The notes under the pieces: generated by a model | What the model saw: the letters and a program-made list of their open reading frames with translations, nothing else | Told to the model about the DNA's origin: nothing | Database searches by the model: none | Position numbers and translations under genes: made by a program | Part shown: one piece after another, positions 11,201-18,256 of the stretch | Layout: each line of letters opens with the position of its first letter | How positions within the stretch are numbered: position 1 is the first letter of the stretch | Assembly (NCBI GenBank): GCA_028565635.1 | Contig: JAOXYB010018505.1 | Coordinates: 1 to 18,256, forward strand | Direction of reading: 5' to 3' | DNA from: Phoronis ovalis | Lineage: Eukaryota; Phoronida; Phoronidae | DNA length: 18,256 bases

Positions 11201-14200
11201 CTCCTCGATTACTCCGACAATTTGGAACCGGATATTTCAGAGAAAATTTACCTTCATTACACAAGGATCAAGCTGGTCTAGGGGAGAGTGATTCCGAGTG
11301 GGAGTTTCTCAAGGTTCGTATAGCAAACAATGGTGCTTTAAGGTAGTGTATAGGTAATGCAGAGGGCGCTACTGTTGCATGCATTTTTACCTGTCTGTCA
11401 AGCCCTCTTAATATTGCCGATATGAAGACGTTTTACTGTAGAAATTACTAAGCTGGTGCTGGTTTAATTGTCTGGACCTATATAAAATTATTTTGCTGAA
11501 ATGTATTTATTAACTTGATTAGCAGTTGCAAAAGCATGATGATAATGTTGTATTGTATAAATTTTAATATTTATGTTTGTTTTTTACAGGAAGCTCAAAA
11601 ATTAGAGGAGTATGGTATTCACTTTCACAAAGTTCTAAAGGTAACTTCATTATTAAGACATAACAAGCGCTAATGTAGTGAAATTCAATACATTTCTTGT
11701 AGTTAAACATAAATTTTTAAGATTTCAAATAAATGCACGCTTTTAACTCCAGGGGGATCTCACCTCTGCTGGAATTTTTGGATGTCTCCTTCAAAGGAAG
11801 GTAAAAAGTGCTTGGGTATGGTTTTGCCACAAAGATGCTTAATAACATATATGAATTATATTCACCCCTTGCATGTTCTGTCAAAACTTAAAGGCATGGC
11901 GAGTTTAATTACGTTTCGTTGCGTTACTAATACTGCTGTACAATGCTATGAGTTCCAAAATGCAGCCTTATACTAAACAAGCATTCAAACTACTAAAAAA
12001 ACACTAGTACATATGTTACTTCAAGGCGCTCACGTGGTATGTTCCCTTGATGGGTTGCATTTTGTTGCAAATGGTAGCAATTTCATGTTAACAAAAGGCG
12101 AAGGATTTATTACTTTACAAGCAACATGTATCAATTTACTATGCATGGAAAATTTACAATTAAATTTTATAGCCCACTGATTATTTGTTCAGTTCCAAGA
12201 AAAATATGAAGCTTAATCAACAAAAGTAATATAATTTTAAACTTTCCAACAAGAATTTTGATGTCATCCTAACACTTGTTTTGACTACCAACTTTATTTG
12301 TAAAGCATGAACTTTGTTTTGTTTTTGCAGTTCTTTAACTTGATGTATTAACGTTGTTGTTTTTTGTGTATTTTCCCTCTAGAACAAAACTGATAACTAT
12401 AGCCATGTGTGGGCTGGTCTTGGCATAAAAGGGCTGTATTTAGCAGAAAAACAAGGTGGTAACAGAGTTATCACCCATCGTCATCCATGGGTGCAGACGA
12501 AGAAAATTTCATTCAATCGTAGGAGGTTTAGTGTTCTGCCAAAGTCTGACACAGATTTCTTAAAGATTAGCAAGTTCAGTTATTACACAGAAAGCTACAG
12601 GAAGTAAGTATTAGATAATAGTGAAACCATTTCATTGTTTTCGAGTCTCCCGTTGGGACCGTGTTTATGCATTTTTTGATCCATTATTTTGTTTACTTGA
12701 TTTGAAAATCAAATCTTATTTACTATCAAATTATTTCTGTTGGTAAAAAGTTGTTAATCCTGAATAAACTTGTGCTATCAGTTTATAATTATTAGCAATT
12801 TTTTGCACTTGCTTATGGTCATATAGGACTTAAATGTATTTAAATTTGTAATTAATATATATTTTTTTGTAAACACAGTCAGGCTGTACCATTTAACAGG
12901 TATATATGTACATACTGTGTGGGTGTGCCATAATAAACTTACCTTTTCTATGGAAATCATAACGAGCCTGGTCTTATCCTGCTTACTTCAATCTGCAAAT
13001 CTTAAAGTGTGTTTCAAAATATTCTGTAAAACGGTGTCCGTGAAAAATGATTTGAATTCAAGCGACTGTGACTCTTCTACAGAACACTTGAACAATAACT
13101 AAATATTTTCTTAGAAACAGCCTGTTCAAAGTTAGTAATCCATGGCTCCAATTTTATAATTTCATTATTTTGAAGGCCTTGCAAACTGCAATTACATTGT
13201 TTCTAAAAATCATGTTTTTGAATTTCTAGGGGTCGTTACTTACTACAACAATGCACAGCCCAACATCGTTTCCAAATTAAGATGAGATCTCGAGCAAATA
13301 TATCGGATATGTTCCATCATGGTAAGTCTAGCTAGAAGCACTATTTTAATAATTATCAATGAATGTCACTGTGTAGTATATTCATTGGTTCTCCTATACG
13401 AGCAGTATAATTAACTATATGTTACACTTTTAAAGCTGTTACAAATTTTAGGTGATAAAATTAGCCTGTGATGAAAATCCTAGTACATATATATATTATA
13501 GACATTGCAACGAGATGTCTTGTGATGTCAGTACCCGTGTATCAATGATATACATGTGTCAATTCAAACCTTTGAAAAATATGAAGTTCTTGCGCATTTA
13601 TCAATCAAAATTTGTATTTCATCTGATAATGTGTATCAAAAACAACACATTACTTGAAAAATCATTTTGTAGATTATCATGCTACAAAAGAATCGCAAAG
13701 TGCTCAGTATGTGCCGATTTCAGACAGGCCAGGTGATAACGAAGAAGAATCTGCTGAAGAAAGTAGTCTAGATGAACATGATGCAAATGAAAAGGTATGT
13801 TAAAACACATAATTTGTAAGGTTGGTTCTAGATGCTAATTATTTTGACACATCGACTAAAAACTGCTAAAATAAATCGTTGTAGTGATAAAGACAAATTT
13901 GTGATTTGAGTTTTTGGTTTGCTATCAAAATTTTTTATAGGATACAGAATTCATCAATTTCAAATATAACATTAAAAAAAACTTTTAAAAACTGATCCTC
14001 TAAAAATAAGCTCAATTATTAACATTGTTTTGTGTGAAGTACTTGTGATTGTAAACATAAATTGATAAATGTTTTAATTGCAGTGGCTAGTATCATTCAG
14101 CATAACTTATTTAAATTATTAACCTCATGCTAAATTGAAGTTACTGTATTGAGTACTCTTTGGTGCAAACCATTCACAATTTTAACATGAACTCAGATAC

Positions 14201-17200
14201 TAGATGGAGCCATGTTTGGCTAATTTATAGTTATAGAAATTAATTTTGTGTTACATATATACAAGTAGTATACAAGGTTAATATATCAAAGAATGATGTA
14301 ATATAGTTACTTCTGAGAACACCCAATAGTACAGCTGCTGTTAACTCCTTTGATTGATTTCATAGGGACATGTTGGTCAACATATACATGTAATGTATGT
14401 ACTTCAGGGAATTGTCTTAGAATGAAAATAAATCAATAAAATCACCGGAATGTAGAAGTAGTGGATGCATGAATTACTTGATTTTTATAAACATTTTTCT
14501 ATCTTTTATGTTATTTCATGTATGCCCATGCATTCAGATGTATTTCCTGTTTAACACATAATTATTTAATCCCCAGGGTAATTCTCTGTTTTATTTGATA
14601 AATAATAAGTCAATTATGTGTATAAACACCAAAATTAGCAAACTTTTTACTCTGAGGTATTCAGTATTTGTTAAGAAGTCATTACCTACTGTATCAATAG
14701 GTTTTGATTTTCTTACATTGTTTTTGAAGAGGATTGAAGTGTTTGTTGCAACAAAAACTACTTTGTGGTGAATAATTGGATTTACCTGTTGAGCAGAATT
14801 CAAAAATGAAGAAATTATCTTAATCGCTACTGTCAAAGCAATGAGTGATGATATAATCTGTAGAGTAACTCTTATGTGTTCTGGAAACAAAATTGTCTTT
14901 TGATTAGTGTTGAATTCTTGTATCATGAAATAATACAACATTGACTATAAGTGTAATAAATGTTTTGTAAGGAACTTAACTGATATTAGATAGACAACAT
15001 TCATACACAATTAAATCAACTTTAGTATATATATTGCGCAATAAAAATCATTCAACTTTAAGTTACTCAAAACCAGACAGCCATGGACTTACTGAACTTT
15101 CGGGTATAAAATTGAAATCAATATATAATTATGACTTGATTTTAAGAGATTTATAAATCCTTATGAGAGACACTGGAAATACAATATTGTTGATATTGTT
15201 TATAGTTCAATTTCTATGTAATATCTATATATATGCTTAGTATTTCGCTAACTTGAGAGCTACATGTAATTTAACAGAAGTTCATATAGGTTTTACTGCA
15301 TTAATATTCATTTGGTTGAAAACTTGAATCATGGTTCATGTTTTTTAATTATAAACTTAGAGAACAATCTTTCTACAGAAAATTTATATTTTTCTGTAGT
15401 TTTAGGAAATACTGAAAACTTTGCATTGATTCACAATTTCATGGCTATGAAAATTGATTAAAATACTCTTCCTTTTTTTGAATATCAGCGAAGTGTAATG
15501 ACATGTTGAAAACTGGATTGATTTCACATTCTGTGAAATAATGTTGTCTTATTGTCAAATCGTACCATTCAGAATTATTGGCTAACGCATAAAAAATTCA
15601 ATATATTGTTTATAAAAGCAGTCTGGATTACTATCATGGATGAAAAGTTAATTATCAAAATTGACTGGAGATGAAAAGAAATCTTCGTCATTAGTGTTTT
15701 TTGTCATAAAATTGACTGAAGAAAATATTTGTAAGTAGTACAGAAGCAAAATAATATTAGATATTAGTATATAATATTCAATTCAGAAGTATAGTCACGT
15801 ACTATGTAAAAAAAACATATGAAAAAACATTGATGGATCTAAATAAATCTCTTGAACATTATTTTATGCATGGTGGAATACCACTGCATATTCAAATTCC
15901 CACCAGCCAGTCTAATTCAAGTGTTGCTGTGATGTCTGCAGAAAAGATTTTTCTTAGTATTGAAATTTCACCTTTTGTTTACAAGATGGTGGAAGAACCT
16001 TATGCAGTAGTGAGAGTGGGACCTGTGAGACACGAACCATACAACGCCACTGGAGTGAATGGTCAAGAAACAAGGTAACTAAAGAATGAATTTAACCCTG
16101 TGACTAGTTCACAGGCTATATTAGAGCTCTCTTGCCAAAGTTTTCTGGTATTTATATTTACTTGTCTCCGTTTTAATAAGTGTGTATGTGTTGATTTGTC
16201 CTACAAAAATGCTTCATAGCTCACTTAGTTTGAAAATATTCAAACTAATCTAATTCTACTGCTAATTCTCAAATCTTACTCGCCATCATTGTATTTCATT
16301 TGATACTATTGTGTTTCAGTCAAGTATTTCTGAGTAACTACTTACTTATCCTCTTTGTCCCTGGTGGGACATAAGGCCTCAATAATTTCTCTCTATTTAC
16401 CCCTGCCCTTGGCAATTTTCTGTGCCTTTTCCTACGTAATACCAATAAATGTCTTGCAGCTCTGTCATCACTGTTCTATGCCAGGTGGTTTGGGGCCTGC
16501 CTGGGTTTCTTTTGCCTGGTGATGTCCAACAGAGGGCTATCTTGGGGATACAATCTTTGGGAATTCTCAGTACTTGGCCCAGCCATCGGAATCGACACCT
16601 TTTGATTTCACAAGCAATACTCGATCTCACAGCCAGTCATTCCATTTAGGTCTTGGCTGGATATTTTGCTTGGTCAATAGTTGCAACAGATCTTCCTCAG
16701 GCATCCATTAATGAAGGATCCCACTTTGCTCATGTCTTCCTTGACAACACACCAGCACTCTGATCCATATAGAAGGATGGGTTTAACAATGCTATTGTAC
16801 AATTCAATCATGTATGCTAGCTATCGACTAATTACATTTTGTGTAACTTCCCTACATTTTTTAACATTACAATTTGATTTTATTTCAGCCCACCATTATA
16901 TATCAGTGAGCACCCAGCTATGCAGGAAACAAAGCTAAATAAAGCAGGTTCGCTAGCACATTATCATCAACAACGTTTGGCTAGTACGCTTGTTACACCA
17001 AACAGTAGAAGTGGTAGAGCTTTTGTAGTTGGTAAGAGGGAACAGTTGTCACATGATATTCTGCAATGATTAGAATCAGATATCAATGAGCCTCTTTTTA
17101 TTTGTGTAAAAAATGGATTTTGGTAACCAATTGTTCAAAAATAGTGGTTGTTTGTTGGTTTCTGCGGTAAATGAAAGCAAAATGTTCGGTAAATGCTTGT

Positions 17201-17875
17201 ATGGTAATTAACTGATCAGTGTTAGCCTTACATTGTCGATATTTATAAAGTACTAAATTTAATTTTAGCATAATTGTCATCACCTAACCATATTCACTCT
17301 CTGAAATGGACACAATTGAGGCAGAAAATAAAATTCTCATTTTCTGAAAGCCATTTGTGTTAAAAAATAGATTGTTTGATACAGCAGCAGTCGTTAACCG
17401 TAGACTGCTACATGCTCATGATGCAAGCAATGCCAAAACATGACTGGCTGAATAATACCAGTCCGTAATTAGATATGGGATACAAAAATATAAAGTTGAA
17501 GCAGTAAAATGGTCGTAAATATTATTTTATTACAAGCAATTTGTATGAAATTCTCATCATTGCAGAATTGTAAACTTTTAACAGACTCATCTTCCTTTAA
17601 AATTCACTTATCAGTTGCTAATTATTTTGCAGTTTTAGTTAATTTGATTTTGCTAGAATAACTTTAGTTTTTATGTATAACTACCATTATGTTTTAATTT
17701 TCCACTATTTATCTGACATTTTACACTATATTTCATATGATTTTGTTCAGTTTGTTTGCTTATTGGTTAACGTCTTATTGCACGCTTGCTTACTTGAGTT
17801 GACTTTAATTTGTAGATGCTAGTATATTATCTCAAGACAGGACATTGTTTCCTTATCTTAGTGAAACTTTCTCTG
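5082..17875 (+). CDS. PTPN13: PTPN13-like KIND-FERM scaffold/tyrosine phosphatase, 5' part (19 exons, 3' end outside window)
   Basis: Family members are large submembranous scaffolds at the cortical actin cytoskeleton. They join a KIND domain, a FERM domain and several PDZ domains to a C-terminal tyrosine phosphatase that opposes receptor and adhesion signalling. Joining 130, 173, 66, 93, 96, 139, 747, 205, 193, 238, 148, 292, 51, 221, 92, 122, 164, 143 and 60 nt gives one uninterrupted frame of about 1,124 codons. Visible parts are KIND (about residues 1-186), a basic and Ser-rich linker (187-614) with a charged helix (about 425-453), FERM F1 (about 645-735), F2 (about 740-840) and F3 (about 841-961), then a linker. 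Strong family signatures are ALEVRDGPLAEDEIWALL, FSLGMTLY, LLNGERL, YLQLRRDILEER and TKKISF. PDZ and phosphatase exons should follow to the right. The main alternative is FRMPD2, which has KIND, FERM and PDZ but no phosphatase. The family is very likely; the orthology is probable. Exon 17's left edge is the least certain junction. Confidence 0.9.
5580..5752 (+). CDS. PTPN13: Exon 2: KIND domain
   Basis: Follows GCTACAG and enters in phase 1, which completes a Gly codon. It encodes residues 44-101, including FIITPESLLLTASGRIQF and a YVPPEML segment equivalent to the APE-like motif of KIND domains. It ends at GAAAAA|GTAAGA in phase 0. Confidence 0.93.
6150..6215 (+). CDS. PTPN13: Exon 3: KIND domain core (FSLGMTLY)
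   Basis: A 66-nt exon flanked by TTTCTTTCAG and GTAAGC, phase 0 at both ends. VYVFSLGMTLY matches the most conserved KIND segment, corresponding to kinase helix F, and is nearly identical to the equivalent stretch in PTPN13 and FRMPD2. Confidence 0.94.
6707..6799 (+). CDS. PTPN13: Exon 4: KIND domain
   Basis: A 93-nt phase 0/0 exon after TTGTCACAG, ending before GTAATT. It encodes residues 124-154. SLLSSMCEE aligns with the SILLGMCED segment of PTPN13, and ALVHVLE with the following helix. Confidence 0.93.
7230..7325 (+). CDS. PTPN13: Exon 5: end of KIND domain
   Basis: A 96-nt phase 0/0 exon after CTGTTTTTTCAG, ending before GTAATG. It encodes residues 155-186, from ACTIYTQ to KSVLGSIDE, matching the last KIND helices (VLDAC...LVKLVLGNLSG in the vertebrate protein). 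Confidence 0.92.
7737..7875 (+). CDS. PTPN13: Exon 6: Ser/Lys-rich linker
   Basis: Follows TTGTTTTAG and ends CATG|GTAAGC, phase 0 in and 1 out. It encodes residues 187-232, a low-complexity Ser, Lys and Gly stretch typical of a disordered linker and not alignable by eye to vertebrate proteins. It is placed by splice signals, phase agreement and an open frame. Confidence 0.82.
8171..8283 (+). repeat. Diverged direct repeat with 70-bp period in intron 6
   Basis: AAGC, then GACCGACTTGGATTTTAAGG at 8171-8213, and AAGC, then GACTGACTCGATTTTTAAGG at 8241-8283, are offset by 70 bp and continue to match into a TTGTCC/TTGCCCC block. The second copy contains AAGGGG and CCCCTT flanking a 6-base loop (8263-8280), a small GC hairpin in AT-rich DNA. 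It is likely part of a dispersed repeat. Confidence 0.5.
8344..9090 (+). CDS. PTPN13: Exon 7: large linker exon with basic patch and charged helix
   Basis: The largest exon (747 nt, residues 233-481), bounded by TAATTGCAG and CACATG|GTAAGT, phase 1 at both ends. It is rich in Ser, Arg, His and Asn. A KKRKHH patch at about residues 274-279 resembles a nuclear localisation or phosphoinositide-binding cluster, followed by a His/Gly run. Near the end, residues 425-453 form a charged helix (TYARLRERRRKLAILR) similar to the RIRERQKKLQVLREAMN segment before the vertebrate PTPN13 FERM domain. That helix favours PTPN13. Most of the exon shows no recognisable homology. Confidence 0.9.
9204..9408 (+). 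CDS. PTPN13: Exon 8: linker
   Basis: Follows TTTATTTTGTAG and ends TTAAG|GTATTA, phase 1 in and 2 out. It encodes residues 482-549, including Tyr/Gly-rich and Lys/Arg-rich parts. No folded domain is evident. The donor is ordinary to weak, but the phase agrees with exon 9. Confidence 0.85.
9409..9893 (+). other. Intron 8
   Basis: 485 bp, AT-rich, between donor GTATTA and acceptor TTGTAG. I see no repeats or second gene in it. The small introns nearby (7, 9, 10, 11 and 12, each 113-276 bp) also hold nothing notable, apart from the alternative acceptor in intron 11. Confidence 0.75.
9894..10086 (+). CDS. PTPN13: Exon 9: linker before FERM
   Basis: Follows CTAATATTGTAG and ends GCAAAG|GTATCA, phase 2 in and 0 out. 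It encodes residues 550-614, with an acidic/aromatic part (STIRDWDPQHM) and then a strongly basic run (KKRNKKQK) shortly before the FERM domain. Confidence 0.87.
10286..10523 (+). CDS. PTPN13: Exon 10: FERM lobe F1 (start)
   Basis: Follows CTTTGTAG and ends GAATG|GTAAGT, phase 0 in and 1 out. It encodes residues 615-693. FGPEFV matches the segment just before the FERM domain in PTPN13. IIILLNGERLRI is the first beta hairpin of the ubiquitin-like F1 lobe, and KDLFDIVVSYLSLPEHFFFG matches KDVFDMVV and the sequence after it. Confidence 0.94.
10638..10785 (+). CDS. PTPN13: Exon 11: FERM lobe F1 (end)
   Basis: Follows ATATTTTTCAG and ends ATCAA|GTAAGT, phase 1 in and 2 out. It encodes residues 694-742. 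EHFFVDHDTKLYKVAPQDW closely follows the vertebrate EYFFVDPDLKLTKVAPEGW, and FTFYFRVRFYV is the strand leading into F2. Confidence 0.95.
10935..11021 (+). other. Possible alternative 5' extension of exon 12 (29 in-frame codons)
   Basis: An AG at 10933-10934 (TTTGCTATAG) opens an 87-nt stretch with no stop that enters exon 12 in the correct frame (KVSKTLQTRILEQEDCSSLL and on). Its use would insert 29 residues between FERM lobes F1 and F2. The acceptor at 11021 has a better tract and gives the spacing normal for the family, so the extension would be a minor isoform if it exists. Confidence 0.35.
11022..11313 (+). CDS. PTPN13: Exon 12: FERM lobe F2
   Basis: Follows CTTACTTTCAG in phase 2, ending at EFLK with donor AAG|GTTCGT in phase 0. 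It encodes residues 743-840, the helical F2 lobe: YLQLRRDILEER, LALQTEYGDY, HYLPPRLL. With this acceptor, the spacing between RVRFY and YLQLR equals that of the vertebrate protein, which supports it over the upstream in-frame acceptor at 10934. The donor is weak (GTTCGT), but the next exon continues the alignment exactly. Confidence 0.94.
11590..11640 (+). CDS. PTPN13: Exon 13: FERM F2/F3 junction micro-exon
   Basis: A 51-nt phase 0/0 exon between TTTTTTACAG and GTAACT. It encodes residues 841-857 (EAQKLEEYGIHFHKVLK), matching the family's LTEYGVHFHRV at the entry to the PH-like F3 lobe. It is too short to find from an open frame alone; homology and splice signals place it. Confidence 0.93.
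11641..12382 (+). other. Intron 13
   Basis: 742 bp, GTAACT to CCCTCTAG. The block at about 11750-12060 is less AT-rich and contains TTAAAGGCATGGCG and CAAGGCGCTCACG-type words that may belong to a dispersed repeat. No matching ends or coding sequence were found. Confidence 0.6.
12383..12603 (+). CDS. PTPN13: Exon 14: FERM lobe F3
   Basis: Follows TTTTCCCTCTAG and ends AGGAA|GTAAGT, phase 0 in and 2 out. It encodes residues 858-930. The F3 PTB/PH-like beta strands are visible: AGLGIKGLYL aligns with the LLGVCSKGVLVF region, and PWVQTKKISFNRRRF with PWRETKKISFSKKKI. Confidence 0.95.
12604..13229 (+). other. Intron 14
   Basis: 626 bp. Short open frames lie on both strands around 12780-13100, but they have no homology I recognise and no splice continuity with the main gene. 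Intron 15 (13322-13672, 351 bp) is likewise featureless. Confidence 0.65.
13230..13321 (+). CDS. PTPN13: Exon 15: end of FERM F3
   Basis: Follows GAATTTCTAG and ends CATCATG|GTAAGT, phase 2 in and 1 out. It encodes residues 931-961, including YLLQQCTAQHRFQIKMRSR. This is the C-terminal F3 helix and matches YLLHLCSYQHKFQLQMRAR of the vertebrate protein. Confidence 0.95.
13673..13794 (+). CDS. PTPN13: Exon 16: acidic post-FERM linker
   Basis: Follows TCATTTTGTAG and ends GAAAAG|GTATGT, phase 1 in and 0 out. It encodes residues 962-1002 and turns strongly acidic (GDNEEESAEESSLDEHD), a sharp charge change from the basic pre-FERM linker. There is no recognised domain. Placement rests on splice signals and phase. 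Confidence 0.85.
13795..15910 (+). other. Intron 16, the longest intron (2.1 kb)
   Basis: Very AT-rich, running from GTATGT to a weak CCAGCCAG acceptor. It contains a 116-codon antisense frame at 14591-14941 with a true ATG; it is hydrophobic and resembles no family I know. Because this intron is much longer than the others and ends at a poor acceptor, a small unseen exon inside it is possible. Confidence 0.55.
15911..16074 (+). CDS. PTPN13: Exon 17: post-FERM linker (left boundary uncertain)
   Basis: The right edge is a good donor, ACAAG|GTAACT (phase 2), which joins correctly to exon 18. The left edge is chosen at CCAGCCAG|TCTAAT because only this nearby AG gives phase 0 after exon 16. Its pyrimidine tract is poor. 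The frame is open from 15761. Other AGs at 15786, 15906, 15941 and 15957 enter in the wrong phase unless an unseen exon intervenes. Residues 1003-1056 include SIEISPFVYKMVEEPYAVV; no domain is recognised. Confidence 0.68.
16342..16815 (-). mobile_element. 5'-truncated LINE fragment, RTE-like reverse transcriptase C-terminus, antisense in intron 17
   Basis: On the - strand the relic starts with NSIVKPILLYGSECW (about 16800-16755), the familiar KSVLLYGSECW of non-LTR retrotransposon ORF2. It continues CLRKICCNY, meets an in-frame TGA where such proteins have Trp, then shifts frame. The next frame carries EIKRCRFRWLGQVLR, GKRNPGRPQTTW and a final ALCPTRDKEDK with stop at 16342-16344. These are typical of the C-terminus found in invertebrate RTE-like and related LINEs. 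Only about 470 bp of the 3' end remain; the endonuclease and catalytic RT region are absent. Stops and frameshifts make it dead. Its insertion opposite to the host gene is the orientation usually tolerated within introns. Confidence 0.88.
16889..17031 (+). CDS. PTPN13: Exon 18: linker before PDZ region
   Basis: Follows TTTTATTTCAG and ends GTTG|GTAAGA, phase 2 in and 1 out. It encodes residues 1057-1104 (for example YISEHPAMQETKLNKAG). Strong splice sites flank a clean open frame between AT-rich introns. No domain is recognised, as expected for the FERM-to-PDZ1 linker. Confidence 0.82.
17032..17815 (+). other. Intron 18
   Basis: 784 bp, GTAAGA to TTTGTAG. Nothing coding was seen. A 7-bp hairpin (AGCAGTC/GACTGCT with 10-base loop) near 17386-17409 may be chance. 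Confidence 0.65.
17816..17875 (+). CDS. PTPN13: Exon 19: short linker exon, last in window
   Basis: A 60-nt exon between TTTAATTTGTAG and CTCTG|GTAAGA, phase 1 at both ends. It encodes residues 1105-1124 (DASILSQDRTLFPYLSETFS) plus one base. Phase symmetry means it could be skipped without breaking the frame. It is supported by splice signals and phase only. Confidence 0.72.
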
Positions 17876-18256
17876 GTAAGAATTAAAATGTTCTGTGTTC
17901 AACTTTATATGATACAAAGAAAAATGTTATGCGTTACCTAGTATACTGAATGATTATTACATGTTAATAATCTTCAATTATTTGACAAAATATACATCCT
18001 ATTTTATTAATAATAGGGTTCAGAGTTCTGCCATACTTAAATTTTGTTAAACTGAGCTTCCTGTAGAACAAGATGATATGCATTGAGTGTTTCTGGGTAT
18101 TTTCTGTTCAAATATAATATATTAGACCTTTTTTGATGTGTTTGTCACACATGCCTAATTTGGTCGGTAAGAGGTATATACTGCCCTACTACCAGCAGCA
18201 GTCTAAATAAAACTGATGAAGCATTTTCATGCAAACCTGGTCAAGTGGACACCACT
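17876..18256 (+). other. Start of intron 19, continues past the window
   Basis: Begins GTAAGA after exon 19. No further exon with a matching phase is recognised before the window ends, so the PDZ-encoding exons must lie to the right. Confidence 0.6.

Noticed and set aside
12778-13736. Open frames at 12778-12960 (-), 12917-13102 (+) and 13452-13736 (+)
   Set aside because: Intronic, no splice continuity. The last runs through exon 16 in a non-coding frame.
16449-16938. Two + strand open frames (16449-16649 and 16681-16938)
   Set aside because: They are opposite-strand shadows of the LINE relic; the second also runs into exon 18 in a frame other than the coding one.
17098-17283. 61-codon - strand frame in intron 18
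   Set aside because: No homology or splice context; consistent with chance.
1-18256. tRNA, rRNA, CRISPR array, operon or phage features
   Set aside because: No cloverleaf with A/B boxes, no regular repeat-spacer pattern and no bacterial gene structure were seen. The window is animal DNA.

Overview
The window is AT-rich animal genomic DNA. It holds the 5' part of one large intron-split gene on the + strand, with upstream flanking DNA and relics of mobile elements. Nothing bacterial is present: there are no ribosome binding sites, operons or CRISPR arrays. The coding frame is kept only by joining short exons across GT...AG introns. The two element relics, a Tc1/mariner-like derivative and a LINE with an RTE-like reverse-transcriptase tail, are of kinds common in marine invertebrates. 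I infer an invertebrate, perhaps a lophotrochozoan such as a mollusc, but that placement is weak.

Layout. Positions 1 to about 4146 are AT-rich flank with no recognisable gene, only weak repeats. Positions 4147-4673 are a foldback DNA transposon with ~90-bp inverted ends and the decayed tail of a transposase on the - strand. Positions 4846-5034 are an unexplained open frame. The first coding exon begins at ATG 5082, 12 bases after a likely splice acceptor, with an in-frame stop just upstream. I trace 19 coding exons to 17875. All splice phases agree and give about 1,124 codons (3,373 nt), and the gene runs off the right edge. A LINE fragment lies antisense in intron 17.

The gene encodes the N-terminal part of a PTPN13-type protein (PTP-BL/PTP-BAS/FAP-1 family). 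It has a KIND domain (exons 1-5), a long basic and serine-rich linker with a short charged helix (exons 6-9), a complete three-lobed FERM domain (exons 10-15), and the start of the linker that precedes the PDZ domains in this family (exons 16-19). The PDZ domains and, if present, the tyrosine phosphatase domain must lie to the right. FRMPD2 shares the KIND-FERM-PDZ layout without a phosphatase domain, so the missing 3' end decides between the two; sequence resemblance favours PTPN13.

I did not find a convincing new biological system. The best leads are a frame-preserving alternative acceptor between FERM lobes F1 and F2, the open frame just upstream of the gene, the transposon derivative about 400 bp upstream of the start codon, and an unusual acceptor at exon 17.
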